DNA from: Valencia hispanica
Lineage: Eukaryota > Chordata > Actinopteri > Cyprinodontiformes > Valenciidae
NCBI GenBank assembly: GCA_963556495.2
Contig: OY747703.1
Span: forward strand, 54,441,296 to 54,505,295
DNA length: 64,000 nt
Reading direction: 5' to 3'
Within the stretch, counting starts at the first letter, position 1. Each line of letters starts with the position of its first letter. This document shows positions 22,741 through 34,644 of the stretch, piece after piece. Below the pieces are notes generated by a model, which was given only the letters and a program-made list of their open reading frames with translations, did no database searches and was not told the DNA's origin. A program made the position numbers and the translations under genes.

Positions 22741-23385
22741 CTCATCTATTTATCTAAGAGTTATACAGTCTGACTGAGTTACATTTACACAATTTCACTC
22801 ATTTCCACAGTCCATTTCAATTAAAAATTGAAACAAGACCTAATTCATAATCTATGGAGGGGGCATGGGCAAAAAAAAAAAGTTAGTTTCTTGTGCGCAC
22901 CACTTAGTAACTCGTGCTCACCAGATACTTCCTTGTGTACTTTCTAAATTAGGGCATCAGTTTGTTTTTAAAATAGCCAAGGACAAAAACCATAAACTTA
23001 AGTGTGGGTTGAAGAATGCTGAGGACAATTATTATTACTTATTCATATATAAGTGCTGTATTCATCCGTTTGACGTTTCACTACAAAATGCAGTGCAGTG
23101 TAGGCTATATAGTATTTTTATTCGATCACTTCCAGGAAACTGGTAGTTGAATGCTATTGGCTTGTTTGCGTTCGGGGTGCGGGGCTGAGCAGGACTGAGC
23201 GATGGGTCAATTCTGCCAAGACGAGTTGGTAGTTATTGATAAAGGATTGTGCCAGAAGTGTGTTGATGGCTAAAAAAGGAGTTCTCTGGAACTAGTGTGG
23301 TCCCTGTATTACCATTGTTAGGGCGTATGTAAATACACTCACCTGTTGCTTTGGATACACTTTGCTTGGATCCTGTTTGACTTTG
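22741..23385. other. Stretch without recognised gene
   Basis: Mixed sequence. The 93-codon frame at 22865-23146 has no recognisable motif. Confidence 0.35.
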
Positions 23386-23389
23386 GAAC

Positions 23390-24600
23390 TTTGTTTGTGG
23401 CAATTCTTTGTGGCAGAGATTCAGTAAGGCATTTTAATATTCCTTGAGGATCTGTTCCATATTGACCTGATGGCATCAGCTGTAGATTTGATGACAACAA
23501 TCTCCCATTCTACCATATTCCAAAAAGACTCTATCAGATTGTGATAGGGTTACTATAGGAGATTTTGGAGTAGGGTGATTTCATTGTCGCGTTAAAGAAA
23601 CCATCTTAAGATCATTTGAACTTTGTTGCATTACCCTGAATATAGTAGCTGTCAAAAGATGGGGATGGACGTTGACAGCAACAATACTCAGGTAGTCTGT
23701 GTTGCTGTACCAACAATGCATGGTTGGTACTAATGGACACAAAGTGTGCTAAGAAAATATTCCCCTCACCACAATACCTCCACCATCAACTGTTAAAATG
23801 GGACAGGATGGATCAACACTTTAATGTTAATACCGCCAGATTTTGACGTTGCCAGCTGAATGTTGCATTTGAAGTCCAGACTCATTGAAGCCAGCAACTT
23901 TATCCAATCGATTCATGTCAGATTTTCTTCATTCTGGATTGCAACTTCATTGTCCTGTTCTTACCTGACTCGAGTGGCACCAGGTGTGGTCTTTTGCTCT
24001 TAAATGATAAATCGACTGGATAGCGCTTTTCTAGTCATGCTGACCACTCAAAGTGCTTTACACCGGAGCCACATTCACCCATTCTGTCTCTCAAAAGCAC
24101 ATTTATACATGGATACAGAGCTCGGTGGGCAACTTGGGGTTAAGTGCCTTGTCCATCAGCACATAAACATGTGACAAGAGGAAGCTGGAATTTACGAACT
24201 TACGACCTTCCGATTGCAAGACAACTACTCTACCTGCTGAGCCACAGTCGTCATAATTTGTTCAAGCCCAAACGCCAGTGATTGGGTGTTTTTCTCTTTA
24301 TTGGACAATTCTTTGTCAATTTGAGAGATATTTGCAGGTAAAAATCTTAGTAGATCAGCAGGTTCAACGATACTGTACTCAGTCTGTCTACAGCCATGCA
24401 ACAGTGGGTCACTTAAACCCCCTTTCTTCCCTATTTCTTATGCATCGTTTGAACTCCAGAAAGTCTGCTTTGTGTTACAAAGCAATTGAGCAGGTATACC
24501 TAAATAAAGCAGTGCATGAGTCTGAGTTAGAAGAAATCAGCAATAGACTGCTCATTCATGAGAATTATGAGTTCTTATCATGCTACTGTATGTCTACTCC
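23390..24600 (-). mobile_element. Tc1-like transposon remnant split by a SINE
   Basis: Read in reverse, this is the same Tc1 family as 8512-10035. 'tctggattgcaacttcattg' and 'tcgagtggcaccaggtgtgg' (23930-23990) are followed, after a SINE at 24000-24252, by 'cttagtagatcagcaggttc' (24345) and the N-terminal region to about 24520. The degraded outer end is 'gcaggtatacctaaataaag'. It is coding-dead with many indels. Confidence 0.7.
24000..24252 (-). repeat. tRNA-derived SINE with L2-like tail, inside a Tc1
   Basis: In reverse it starts at the right edge with the tRNA-like head (from 'gactgtggctcagcaggtag' near 24250). It passes a B-box-like segment and ends near 24015 with 'gcgcttttctagtcatgctg', the L2-type tail. 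It interrupts the homology of the Tc1 remnant at 23390-24600, so it is younger than that element. Confidence 0.7.
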
Positions 24601-25543
24601 ATGTACGTAAACTCAAGGTAGCTAAACAAAAGTGAGACAGAGATTTTTTTCCCCTTTTAGTATAAGAAAATTTTAAAACTTTTGGAAAGCATTTCTTTGA
24701 AGAATGGAAAATGAATAAGAAGTTATTGTGAGTTGAAGTATCTGGTTATTTATAAAGTTAACAGTTTTCATGGGATTTAGGGAGCTTACAGAAATGTTTG
24801 CTGCAAACAGAGCTAATACATGCAAAATAAAAAAGCTTTACCCCTACGTTACAGCTGTTAAATAAACGAGTGGTGGACTCCCCCCCTCCATCCTTTTTTA
24901 ATATGCAGCGTCTCTTGGTTCCTCTTTCTGAGCTGTTCGGAGCCCTCACGAACTCACATCCTCTAGCGGAGCAGCTGTGACGGCAGTAAAGTCTGAAGGT
25001 TTAGAGATTAGGGTGGAGTTTAGGTTCGGGCCTCGCCGTCTCTGAAATCTGAGCGAAAAGCTGCTTTTGATGTCAGAAATGAAAGCCCTAATAAAACTGA
25101 TATCTCACTGCCAGGAGGAGCTCTGGTTGTCTGGCTGCATTTTAATCAGGTGCTGATGCAGCAATTTTGTATCTCCATGTCCACATATTTTACTCATTTC
25201 TCCGAATCATTATTGTGTTTGTGGGGTTGAAATTTCTCTGCACGCAGACTGTCCTCCTCCTCCTTTCAGTTGAAGCAGATCCTCAGTTCTTAGTCATTTG
25301 ATGTTTAATCTGACAGAAGATTATAATAAACTACTGTTGGCCTTTGTATTTTATTGTGTTTATCTACAGTTATGCCATAATTTTTTGTCATTTGTGACAA
25401 CACGTTGTGTGATTTTTCTCTCTTATGCATGCTTCATAAAGGATTGTCTTCTCATCTGTCATTCTCTTCTTTTTCCTCCTCTCATCTCCTGTTTTCTTTC
25501 CTCTTGATCTCCTCTCCCTTCCTCCCTCTGTTCCTCTGCGAAG
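24601..25543. other. Intron end upstream of INPP4B-like exon
   Basis: No repeat recognised. 24890-25200 has more CpG and balanced composition than its neighbours and may be conserved non-coding sequence. 25440-25540 is a long pyrimidine tract (cctcctctcatctcctg, then cctctcccttcctccctctg) leading directly to the acceptor AG at 25542-25543, as expected of a 3' splice site. Confidence 0.55.
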
Positions 25544-25662
25544 CCTGTAATGATCTGGCGGCCTCGGGCAGAGACAGGAAGCCCAATGCTTTGGTCCAGG
25601 TGGCTGTCATAGATCCCCAGAAGCAGCAGCTCGTCTTCCATGCCTGCACAGAGATAGTGGAG
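25544..25662 (+). CDS. inpp4b: INPP4B-like phosphatase, C2-domain exon (first of two)
   Basis: INPP4B removes the 4-phosphate from phosphatidylinositol 3,4-bisphosphate and so damps PI3K/AKT signalling. It binds membranes by an N-terminal C2 domain. This 119-bp exon starts with two bases completing an Ala codon and then encodes 39 residues, including ACNDLAASGRDRKPNALVQ and CTEIVE. These align with the mammalian INPP4B segment beginning near residue 46 (ACKDL, RDRK, LVQ, TEIVE are shared). The acceptor is ag at 25542-25543 after a strong pyrimidine tract, and the donor is gtaagc at 25663. The exon ends in phase 0. INPP4A is the alternative, but the residues fit INPP4B better. Confidence 0.87.
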
Positions 25663-26014
25663 GTAAGCAACAGAGACACACAATAATACACATACTTGTT
25701 CACCCTCTCCTTTCCATACCTGTCCCTGGCCTTTTGATGTCTCTTGTTTTTCAGGGTCATTGGGTCTCACTTGCCTTTCTCTCTTTTCTCTCTCACTGTT
25801 GGCCAACCTCTTCTTTTTGCCGTATCCGTGCCATTTTTGATTTATTTAAAATTTAATCAACTAGAAGGTTCAGTGGATTTTGTTGGCACTTCAGTTTTTT
25901 CAATGCATAGATAATAGATCGAAAGTCATCCCATTGTAGCTCTGGCTGTATTCTTAGCGTTGTTGTCCTTCTATAACACAACACCAACACAATTTTGACT
26001 GGTTTTCTTGCAAA

Positions 26015-26180
26015 ATTGGTCGGTGTGTAGCTCCCTTGATCTTCCTACCAACTACAGCTTTCCTATCCCTGCTAAAGAAAAGCAGCCCCACAGCACGATG
26101 CTGCCTCAACCGCATTTCACTGTGGGTATGATTTGTGGCGACTGAAGCTAGTGCTCTCCTTGTGACTTTAGGTGGACAGC
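26015..26180 (-). mobile_element. Tc1-like fragment, reverse orientation
   Basis: 'cctatccctgctaaagaaaa' and 'gccccacagcacgatgctgc' (26060-26105) followed by 'tttcactgtgggtatgattt' are reverse-strand Tc1 transposase landmarks. They belong to the same family as 340-1085. A SINE follows closely at 26231. Confidence 0.6.
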
Positions 26181-26230
26181 GTTGTACAACTCTGTGAAAT
26201 GCTCAAAGGTTGGGATTATGATTTTTGTGC

Positions 26231-26398
26231 CTATCTTCAGCGATCTTTGGGGTGAGAGACAGGTCATCATAGGGCAACATAGAGACACACAGGACAAACA
26301 ACCATGCATGTGCACACACATGTAAGGCTGGGATTTGAACCGAGGACCCTCTTGTTGCAAGGCAACTGTGCCACCAACTGTGCCACAGTGCAGCCAGG
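26231..26398 (-). repeat. tRNA-derived SINE, GGATGG-tailed family, 5' half
   Basis: In reverse the tRNA-like head lies at 26330-26398 (the complement of 'gggatttgaaccgaggaccc' is a B-box-like segment). Only the 5' half of the SINE remains. 'agggcaacatagagacacac' corresponds to the body. Confidence 0.6.
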
Positions 26399-26399
26399 T

Positions 26400-29030
26400 A
26401 TCAGAATAAAAGGATAAAAATGCACAAAACACTTTTCAGATGATTTCTTATTTTGTCAATTCTTTTGTCAATCACGCCTCAATTTTCCTTCCATTTCACT
26501 ATCGCTGTGTAAATCCTACTAAACTACACCGAAGTTCTTTGGTTGTGACAGAATGGTACCACTTCTGAAAAGCACTGTGCACAGCAGACATGGATTTGAC
26601 TGGGGCACTGCTATAGACTTAATGCTTTTTAAACTCTTTCATTGCTTCTGTATGACACTGTTGCTGCTAAGGCAAAAGCCACACGTTTTTTTTCAGGCAG
26701 CAGCTGCACCCCTGTCTCACTGTGGAGTACACAGACTCACATGGGCCCGCACACACGTTCTGGTTCCTCCTCCCTCATATGAGGGTAAAGTTTCCAGACG
26801 CATGAAAGGGAGACACTATTTTCCTCCTAATTCAGTAAATCTTGATTAGCATAACCATCTCCTTCAGAGTCTGATTTCTGCTGCTTTTCCCTTGTGCTGA
26901 GGGAGCAGCGTATGTGTTTTTCTGTTCATGCGTGTGTGGAAACACAGGATGTGGTGGGATACTGTATGCTGGTTCAGACAGCTTCGCAGACACTGAATGC
27001 CACTGGAGTTCTCATTTCATGGCTGTAATGTTCTGGATCTGGAGCTGGATTTGAGAATATGGACTGCCTTCGACTTCACAAAAACAGGGTATGTAATCAC
27101 TCTGTGATTTTATGACTCTGGTAAAAATGAGGGCTTTGCTGCCTAATAAGTGAGCTTAAGATATCCCTAAAAAATTACTTTGCAGTATGAAAGTTCTCCC
27201 TAAAACTCTTTCAACTGAATTTGCATGAAATGCTGATGATGATGTCCGATTTAATATAGCAAAATAAGGATATTCTTCCTCTGTCTGAAATCCTCTTTTT
27301 AAAAAAACATCAGAAGAGGATTTCAAAGGAAAGGGGAATGTTTTAAGTTTCAGTTAGATATAAGTTTTCATCAGAAATTATTTACTATTTTAGTCAGTCA
27401 GAGAAGAACCTGTGGGTCTGTGTATGTGTCTGAGAGGGTTTGTGTTTCTGGGTAGATCCACTGTAGCTGTGGTGTCTGAAGACAGCCCCGCTGTCACTTG
27501 TGTTCCTCCTGTTGTCACATTCCCAGGATGCCTACTCTCAGCAGCTGCTGTCGGCTTTGCTGGATACTTGAGCGCTTGGCTGCTGGAGAAGCTTCAGTAT
27601 AAGTCACATTCATGTGATTGGCATATTATTGGGAATCCAGTTTATCTGATTTATTAAGAAGATAAATTATTATAAATTATTTATTATTATAAATTATTTA
27701 CAAGATAAATAATGGAGGAGGCCAGCTGCTGCATAGCTTTCTCCCATCTCAGAGAGTTTAGAAGGAAACCAACAAAACTTTGCATCAGTTTTATTCTAAA
27801 GATGATGGCTTTAATTGTTTATTCATTAACCTCTCTAACTTGTTTTTACACAAATAGTTTGACATAATTAAAAATCAAAATCCACACTGCTGAGAATGTA
27901 ATTCACTTTTCATCCTAAAATAGTTGCAGCATGAAATCAAAATGTAATATCTACTTTTTTTCTTACATACAAGTTTTGAGATAACGCACCACTTTGACAA
28001 TATTTTGGAGAAAAATCTAAATCTAAATTGTTGAGCAGAGTAATTCAGTCCAGATTTGACTTCTCTAAGTACTGCAGCTTTTTAAAATTTTATTTTATTT
28101 TTGTTTATTTCAGTGTTAATATCATAATTCCAAGTCCTAGAAATTTACCAACTTTACAGAAAAAAAACTATTTTGTAATCAAGCAACAACCAAAATTTTC
28201 ATTAAAATTAAATTAAATCAAATATAGTGAAAAGTCAGTAATTTTCAACAGTGTTCTCAACGAGCAGGGGTTCTCGTGTTGACCCCTCCACCTTCTAGAC
28301 CACTCACAGTGAGCTGGGTCTCCGTGAAGCAGTCCCTCCCAGCTGCAGTCAGAGCAGAAAGTGTTAGTGCTTCTACATCCAAACTGCAAATGAATCGCAC
28401 ATGAAATGTCAGTTTAAGGGAAAAACCGGCATGTTGGTCAATTGACTGATGTAGTAAAGATGTATGGTTTCTTCATCCATCCAGCCAGAGAATTTAAAGA
28501 CAAAAACTAGTCTCAGAAATCATTTCCAATAACAGAAGGAAGAACGTGATATATATAATATAATCCTGAAGCATTTGCTTGACCAACAACATGAGTGCTG
28601 CAATGAGTTTGTCTGCCATTATTGTTTTTCTTTAAATAAAAAAGTGAGTTTGTCTTTGGTGCTGATGATGAGGTAACACCTCGTTTGTCCCACACTGTCT
28701 CCACTTAGGATTTATGAATGCCCAGAGGGAGCTTAAAGAACTAAATAACTCAGCCACTCTGTCTCTTTTGGGTCAGTCTCTAGCCTATGCAATCCTGGTG
28801 CACCATTCATTTTCCTTGCCGTTGATTGGCTGTACCCTCAAGAGTGGAGCTATACTGTGGAAGACTGTAGATATTAGTTTCTGTGGTTATGCAAATATGA
28901 TTTCCACTAATAATGCATACTAAGGTATAAGATTTGAAGCATTAAAATAGGCAGCTATACACATTTTTAGATATGGTCTCAAGTATTTGCTGCAGATTTC
29001 AGAAATTCATGGGCGATTGTGGTCCGTGAC
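26400..29030. other. Intronic stretch without recognised gene
   Basis: About 2.6 kb of mostly single-copy AT-rich sequence. It holds a small perfect hairpin at 27286-27325 and an AT-rich taaatt repeat at 27655-27720. Frames of 60-98 codons show no motifs. Confidence 0.4.
27286..27325. repeat. 12-bp perfect inverted repeat
   Basis: 'tgaaatcctctt' (27286-27297) pairs with 'aagaggatttca' (27314-27325) across a 16-nt A-rich loop. It may be a relic of MITE termini. Confidence 0.6.
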
Positions 29031-29179
29031 CCTCTCAAATACTAAGAGTAAACTGAATTTGCACGTCTTGAAAAGGATTAAAAGTTGATCAAATGATTTA
29101 AGGAAAATTAAAACCCTTAAAAAGTCTTAAATTGATTTGTAAAGTCTTAAATTCATATTCCTTAAATGGAAAACCTTTA

Positions 29180-29300
29180 AACTGATTGGAATGTTTGTAC
29201 TGTATGATTTAATTGAAATTACTTTTCTTGTAAAGTGCCTTGAGATGACATCTGTTGTGAATCGGCGCAATATAAATTAACTGGATTGAAATAGAATTGA
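29180..29300 (+). repeat. L2-type 3' end with (TTGAA)n-like tail
   Basis: 'ttgtaaagtgccttgagatg' and 'cggcgcaatataaattaact' lead to 'gaattgaatt' near 29298. This is the 3' end of the L2 family whose reverse copy is at 56975-57070. Confidence 0.7.
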
Positions 29301-29442
29301 ATTAAATTTGGTTAGTATTGACATGTTTTTAACATAACTTTGTCAATCAAAAATAGAAACACAATCTAATAATTATTTATTCATTTATGCCAGCTGTTTG
29401 CGCTGGTTTCCATAACATGTGACTTTACGTACTATCGCTTTG

Positions 29443-30700
29443 GAATGGGCGATATGGCCTCAAATCAATATCACTATATATTGAGCAGTTCAGCTCGATA
29501 ATAAGTGAACGATAACTAACCCACTGCCAAAAAATTTTTTTCTCTAAATGGGGTTATGGCTTCTTCTCTTCTTTTTCAAACCAGATATACCCTTGCCGCT
29601 CAAATATTTCAATCCGCTTCCATTTGCTTACCATCTTTTCCTTCTAGTGTGGCCAACTGGCTGTCCCAGATATCACTAGAGGTCGCTAAATGACATCATT
29701 GCCTCATTTGCATAATGTAGATGTAATTGTAATGGAAGCTGTAGGAGAATCGTCTATTTAAACCATTGATGGCAGTGTGGTTGAGGTAGAACTGTTATAA
29801 GGTTTTGCCATTTGAATATGTTTTTGAGTTGTCGTGTTTCTTGTATATCACTAACTTTGGCATAAAAATCAACCCTATAATACATGCAGTATACGTGATT
29901 AAAATCTCCATTAATTGACTTCAACGAGCCTTTTTATTCAGGGTTCGATTCTCACTCCTTTCTGTATTTCTGAGAGTCCAGTTTAGACTGAGACATGACT
30001 GTTTAAAGTCTGTCACAGAAAGGCGCACACACAGTGGACAAACAGAGTAAGTGAGGAAATTATAGTGAAATCAGTGATTCATTTCATGTGCAGTGGTTTA
30101 TTTTAGACAAATAATTTTTTACATTTACATCCAACACGACTAAGCGCGGATAGAATCAGCCAGCGGCGACCTAGCACTTGCGCGATTCATTAGCATTCTG
30201 GACTCAGTATCTGGTCTGACTCTATCTGGACCTGGGCAGGCGGGTGGAGCTGCAGTGCGTGGACTGGCTCCCTGCTGTGAGCGCTCTGAGACGGGAGAGG
30301 AGCCCAAGGCAGAAGAGAAGTAAGGATACGTGCTTCACGTCAGCATCTCCAAAAGTCTCCAATAACACAAAATAAGTGGCTAGATTTGTTGATAGTTGCC
30401 ATTTTGAAAAAGAGTCACTAGAGAGGTCTAAATACTCGCTAAATATAGCAACAAAGTCGCTAAGTTGGCAACACTGTCCTTCTTGTTACAGGCTGGATGG
30501 TGTGGATTCACATAACCGCATGTAGTCACATGACTTCATGCCCATCCAGTAGTACAGCATCTTAAAGGGACATGAGCATCGCCAAACTACACACATCTTT
30601 AAATTTTTTTTAAAACACTGAATATACTGACATGGGCAAAATGACGTTGGTTATAGTCATATTTTGGTGTCTGTAAATTTTTGGTTTATCGCCCAGGCCT
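29443..30700. mobile_element. hAT-like MITE with cgat-rich ends
   Basis: The left end 'aatgggcgatatggcctcaa' and right end 'tttatcgcccaggcct' are inverted repeats (gggcgat/atcgccc). The outer element carries a second MITE (29645-30476) in its interior. There is no transposase frame. Confidence 0.65.
29645..30476 (-). mobile_element. hAT-like 'gttgccaact' MITE nested in another MITE
   Basis: In reverse this belongs to the same family as the elements at 60181-62811. The left edge is 'agtgtggccaact' with 'aggtcgctaaatgacatcat', and the right edge is 'caacaaagtcgctaagttgg' with 'caacactg'. A 7-bp direct repeat, tccttct, flanks it (29639-29645 overlapping the edge, and 30477-30483), close to the 8-bp duplications of hAT elements. 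Confidence 0.75.
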
Positions 30701-30780
30701 ACCATTACTACAAACGTGAGGAAGTGACATCCCCCTAATTTGTACTGAAGCGCAGTGAAGCGATGAAGTACTACCGAAAA

Positions 30781-31180
30781 TGGGGATGCGTAAATTTGCT
30801 GATTCTTGGGTAGAAGTTGAGGCCTTTAAACAGTGGCTGAAGCCTGTGGCCAAAAAACAACAGGGAGGCTTACTGTGTGTTTTGTAAAAAGAACATTAGT
30901 TTTGACTCAATGGGCATCAACCCAATCAAATCGCACATGAAAGGAGCTAGCCACAAAAACTGCTGCCTTTAGATGCAGTGAGCATCAGCAGCAATCAATA
31001 ACCAGTTTTTGTTCTGTGACAGCGGGAGCAAATTTGGCAACTTTGGCACCTGTGAGTTCACCCCTCCCCAATACGACCAACTCCAAAGCAATGATTTATA
31101 CCTCGTCGCCTGCACATCCGACCTCAGAGTGGCGCTGGTGGGCACACTAACGCAGCTGGCAGAGATGATTTGGTGTTAAC
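30781..31180 (+). pseudogene. BED-like zinc finger remnant of a hAT-type transposase
   Basis: Plus-strand translation gives KFADSWVEVEAFKQWLKP. After a single-base frame slip near 30860 it gives EAYCVFCKKNISFDSMG followed by KSHMKGASHKN. The spaced Cys, Cys, His, His (C-x2-C, then H-x4-H) is a BED-type finger found at the N-terminus of hAT and related transposases. Stops follow soon after. It is probably the coding relic of the element at 29035-31345. Confidence 0.6.
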
Positions 31181-31345
31181 ACAGCAGTTAGCCACCACCC
31201 ACTGAACTCTAACGAGGGTTTTCTTTCTTTTTCAATCACAAAATACAACTGTTTAATATTTTATCAGTGCATTGCGATAAAGTCTTAAAGAAGGTCTTAA
31301 ATTCTCGAAATGATATTAAAATCTATTTTGAGATCCCTGCATATA

Positions 31346-33480
31346 CCCTGACATAATCATTCAGGCAAACTAGGTGATTTTGCTGAGGTAATTTAGTCTC
31401 ATCTAGTAACTTTTAGGACAGAAAATTGCTAGTCTTCTTACAGGGGAGATGGCAATAATAGAGTCATGCTAGCTGCAACTGCACAGAGCTTTGAGAAACA
31501 GATGTAATCTAACCAAGAAATTGTTTGGCATGGTATTATTACTCTACACACATACTGTCCACTGGAAGATGGTTAACATTTTACTAATAACAAAGCACAG
31601 TTTTGAAAAATGAAAACCTTTTAGTGCATATTTTAACATCAGAAATACGTCTATAATTTACTGCTGCAAAGAGTGCTGTACTGTACTGTACTTATGGTTC
31701 TTTTTCTTCTACTAGTGAGAAAATTATGTAATGGTTGTATAAAAAGGTTAAACATGTTATTTATAATTGGGTAAATACAATACTATTTTAGTACTTAAAA
31801 ACAAACATCACTGAGAATAGTTATTGTGGTATTACCGTATTATACTGTTGGTATTCAGTTATTTTTTACCCTTTAGAAACCTCCGTCTTGCATAGTTTAG
31901 ATGTGTTTCTGCTTAAGCACACCTCAAGTAAGCAAGTAATGTAATAGGTGATTAACAAGCCAATGTGGGCATAATTAAGCCATTAAGCCGAGACAAACTC
32001 AAAATATGCAGGAGAACGACTTTGTAGACTTGTATTGGAGACTGCTGATATCAATGTTTTTTTTTCCACATTTAGCCCTCCTTTTTAGCACAATTAAGCA
32101 TGTATGTCTTAGTGTGGAGGTTGCCCAATATTTTGCTGTGACTAATTCGTGAAGCATTAATGTCAGCTTGAAGAAACGTCTTTTAAGTTTCTTGTATGTG
32201 CACTGGTTTGTATTTCACGAGTACCCAATCTGAGACAAGAGATGAGAAATTAGGAAAGAAATGGAAGCATTTTTTTTTGCCAAACCTTAATGTGTCTCCA
32301 CTGGAAAATCCAACTCCTACAATCTGGCAATGCCAGCAAATGAAATGGCCTTTGATGTAATGCTAGTGAAGCACAGATCCATGTGCTGAGAGTCCAACAA
32401 GTCTTGTCTGTCTGTCTGTATATACAACTGAGTGGTCAAGGGAAGCCAGGGGAAACAACCCTCAATGAAGGCAGACTCAGTAGTCCTTTTTCTTCCTCAG
32501 CCTAATTACACACAAGCACACACACCCAGTTAATGGCCTTAAATTGGTCGTCCCTCTGCGGAGCACAGCCCAAATGGACAAAAAGACCAGAGAGAGGCAG
32601 CTGTCTCCCATAGCATATGCTCACCACTTGTATGACAGACTGGTTTACTTCTCTGCGTAAATGGAGACAGGCTTACCACTTTAGCTCATCTCAGCCCATC
32701 AGCAATACTAAGAAGATTCAGTCACCGCCGAGGCTGCCAAGCATGCTGGTAAGTCTGAATGAGGCCTATTCAGTGTGCCAGTGAGGGCAGTGAACAGGAC
32801 TGTGTGAGTGTGTACCTGCCCTTCCTTCAGTATAATAGCCCTGTCTGTCTTTCTTTCCCATGTGTAGCACTGATAATATCCTGATTTCAGCTCAAAGCCC
32901 TGCATTGGTTTCACTGTCTCTGTACCCGATGTGCTGAATCTGGCTGTGTGATGTTAGAGCACATAAACCACAAGGGTTCATGACTGGGTGGGAAAATCGT
33001 ATCAAGACAACTATCACCATGTCTAGAGAGGTTGAAATCAGAGTTTCCCTCTCCAATAGTTCATGGAGGATTTTTGAATTACCAGTTTGCTCTGGGGTGA
33101 TGTGCATTTTCTACAAATGTGTTGAGGCAGTTCAACACATGATTACTTGTCTTTGAAAAAAACTGTGCTGCTGCTGGAAGTTAACCAAGTTAAAACCTTG
33201 CTTTCTCCCATCAATACTTCTTTCTCCCATCAATAGTGTTTTTGGCTTTGCAGCTAATGAGTGACAAAGAGAACTCAAGATAAGGTTATTGAGACACATG
33301 TGATGGGTCAGGAGATAATGCCATGGGGTACACTATAGGTGAACTACAACATGGGAAAAAAAGCAAATATTGACATTTGATGGAAACCGTGTTTAAGTCA
33401 GAGAGCCTGTTCTTCAACTAGCCGTACAAATTCAAAACCTGTACATAAATCTGTGTTTAATGTCATTATCTGTCAGACAT
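31346..33480. other. Intronic stretch, one old MITE relic
   Basis: Mostly single-copy AT-rich sequence. Apart from the MITE relic at 31865-32010, nothing was recognised. Short frames (68-71 codons) at 32708-33107 are without motifs. Confidence 0.4.
31865..32010. mobile_element. Decayed MITE related to the one at 84-288
   Basis: 'atagtttagatgtgtttctg' and 'cttaagcacacctca' match the left arm of the MITE at 84-288, and 'aaaatatgcaggaga' echoes its right arm. Many indels are present. Confidence 0.45.
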
Positions 33481-33489
33481 TTACACCAT

Positions 33490-34200
33490 CCTGAGCCAAC
33501 GGTGGCAAAGACTAGAAGGTTTACTGGCTATGATCGTAACAGGATTGTCGATCTGCACAAACAGTACCTATTGCAATGCTCTGTTGCTGCCAAGATTCGT
33601 TAGAGCCTTGACATTTTAAGTCATTTTAAATGTATTAACAGATCCTGAGGGGTAGGTAGAAGTGGTAGACCCAAATAAATCTCAATTGTGTTGAGCTGGA
33701 GGATCTGATGGGCTGTCCACAAAGACACATGCAGATCATTGACCTAAATTAAGGCCCTACCTGATACTGACTGCAGGGAAATCATCAGAGAAGTGCTTTT
33801 GGACTTTGCAAGATTGCACCAAAAGATTTTGATGTCTGACAAGTACAAATTTAAACCGTATGGTTCTTAAGGCAACCAAAGGTACTGGTATGACATGAAC
33901 ATCCCACTGACACATTGGAGGAGAGACCACCTTGATCTTGGAGCTTTTTCCTTTAATAGGATAATGGAGCTTTAGTTTGTGCAGGGGCTTCAAAACATAG
34001 CTGGTTGTGTGGAGAAGTTGCAGTGAGCATCCCACTTTACTGAGGGCTCTTGCCTGAGTGGCGATGATGAGGGTCTTTCAACAAACAATACTTCAAAAGG
34101 ACCTCTTTCAGGACACTAATGTCCATTTTCTGGACCATACTGCATGCTCCCCTAATTTGAATCGAACTGAAAACATTCAAACTGAGAGGCTTAGAAAATT
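33490..34200 (+). mobile_element. Tc1-like transposon remnant
   Basis: The plus-strand text has an N-terminal Tc1-like stretch (33540-33600), a first-Asp-like MSDKYKFK near 33831, and a degraded third catalytic segment reading ACSPNLNRTENIQ near 34140-34180 (family form [11 protein letters not shown]). Frameshifts and stops break it throughout. Confidence 0.6.
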
Positions 34201-34342
34201 GGACATTGGCTCAACCACATAGCCACCTTCACCACGTGGAACAATACTTCCACTAGCCTAGTGGAAACACTAGCATCATCAGCTGATAAACCACCTGTTT
34301 CTCCACCCACCAGTTCTTTATGTGAGATACTGAATATTCTCA

Positions 34343-34445
34343 CAGTGCCTCGCAAAGTATTCAAACTGAACTTTTTCACACTTTGTTGTATTATCGCCTC
34401 AAACTTCAATGTGTTTTGTTATGATGTTATGTGAGAGAATGACAC
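34343..34445 (+). repeat. Tc1-like terminal repeat fragment
   Basis: 'cagtgcctcgcaaagtattc' followed by 'actttttcacactttgttgt' and 'cttcaatgtgttttgttatg' is a left terminal repeat of a Tc1-type element. Right-end counterparts are seen at 56640-56745 and 63424-63520. It stands alone here. Confidence 0.65.
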
Positions 34446-34644
34446 AAGGTTGTGAATAATTTTACCGTGGAAGGGAAACAAGACATCATTTTCAAATGTT
34501 TTACAAAACATGTACACACACAAAACCCTTACGTAGTTCTAATGTTTTCATCAAACCTAGATATTACTAACTGTACTAACAGTATTTCAGAAATATTTCA
34601 ACAGTCAAACATGGTGGTGGATATTTAGCTTACACTAGGCACTT

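Larger units (their letters stand above)
29035..31345. mobile_element. hAT-type transposon remnant hosting nested elements
   Basis: Text rich in 'aagtcttaaa' occurs on the left (29105-29160) and again on the right (31280-31310, ending 'gagatccctgc'). A BED-like zinc finger remnant lies on the inner right side (30781-31180). I infer one old element whose middle was replaced or invaded by the MITEs at 29443-30700. The termini are not cleanly resolved, so the limits are approximate. Confidence 0.4.

Noticed and set aside
25459..25806. Minus-strand frames of 92 and 115 codons over the C2 exon
   Set aside because: They are antisense shadows of the exon and its pyrimidine tract. The plus strand has correct splice sites and clear homology.
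27030..27100. Possible alternative first exon ending before gtatgt (around 27090)
   Set aside because: An ATG followed by ten codons and a plausible donor is not enough. It lies downstream of the first C2 exon and has no match to INPP4B.
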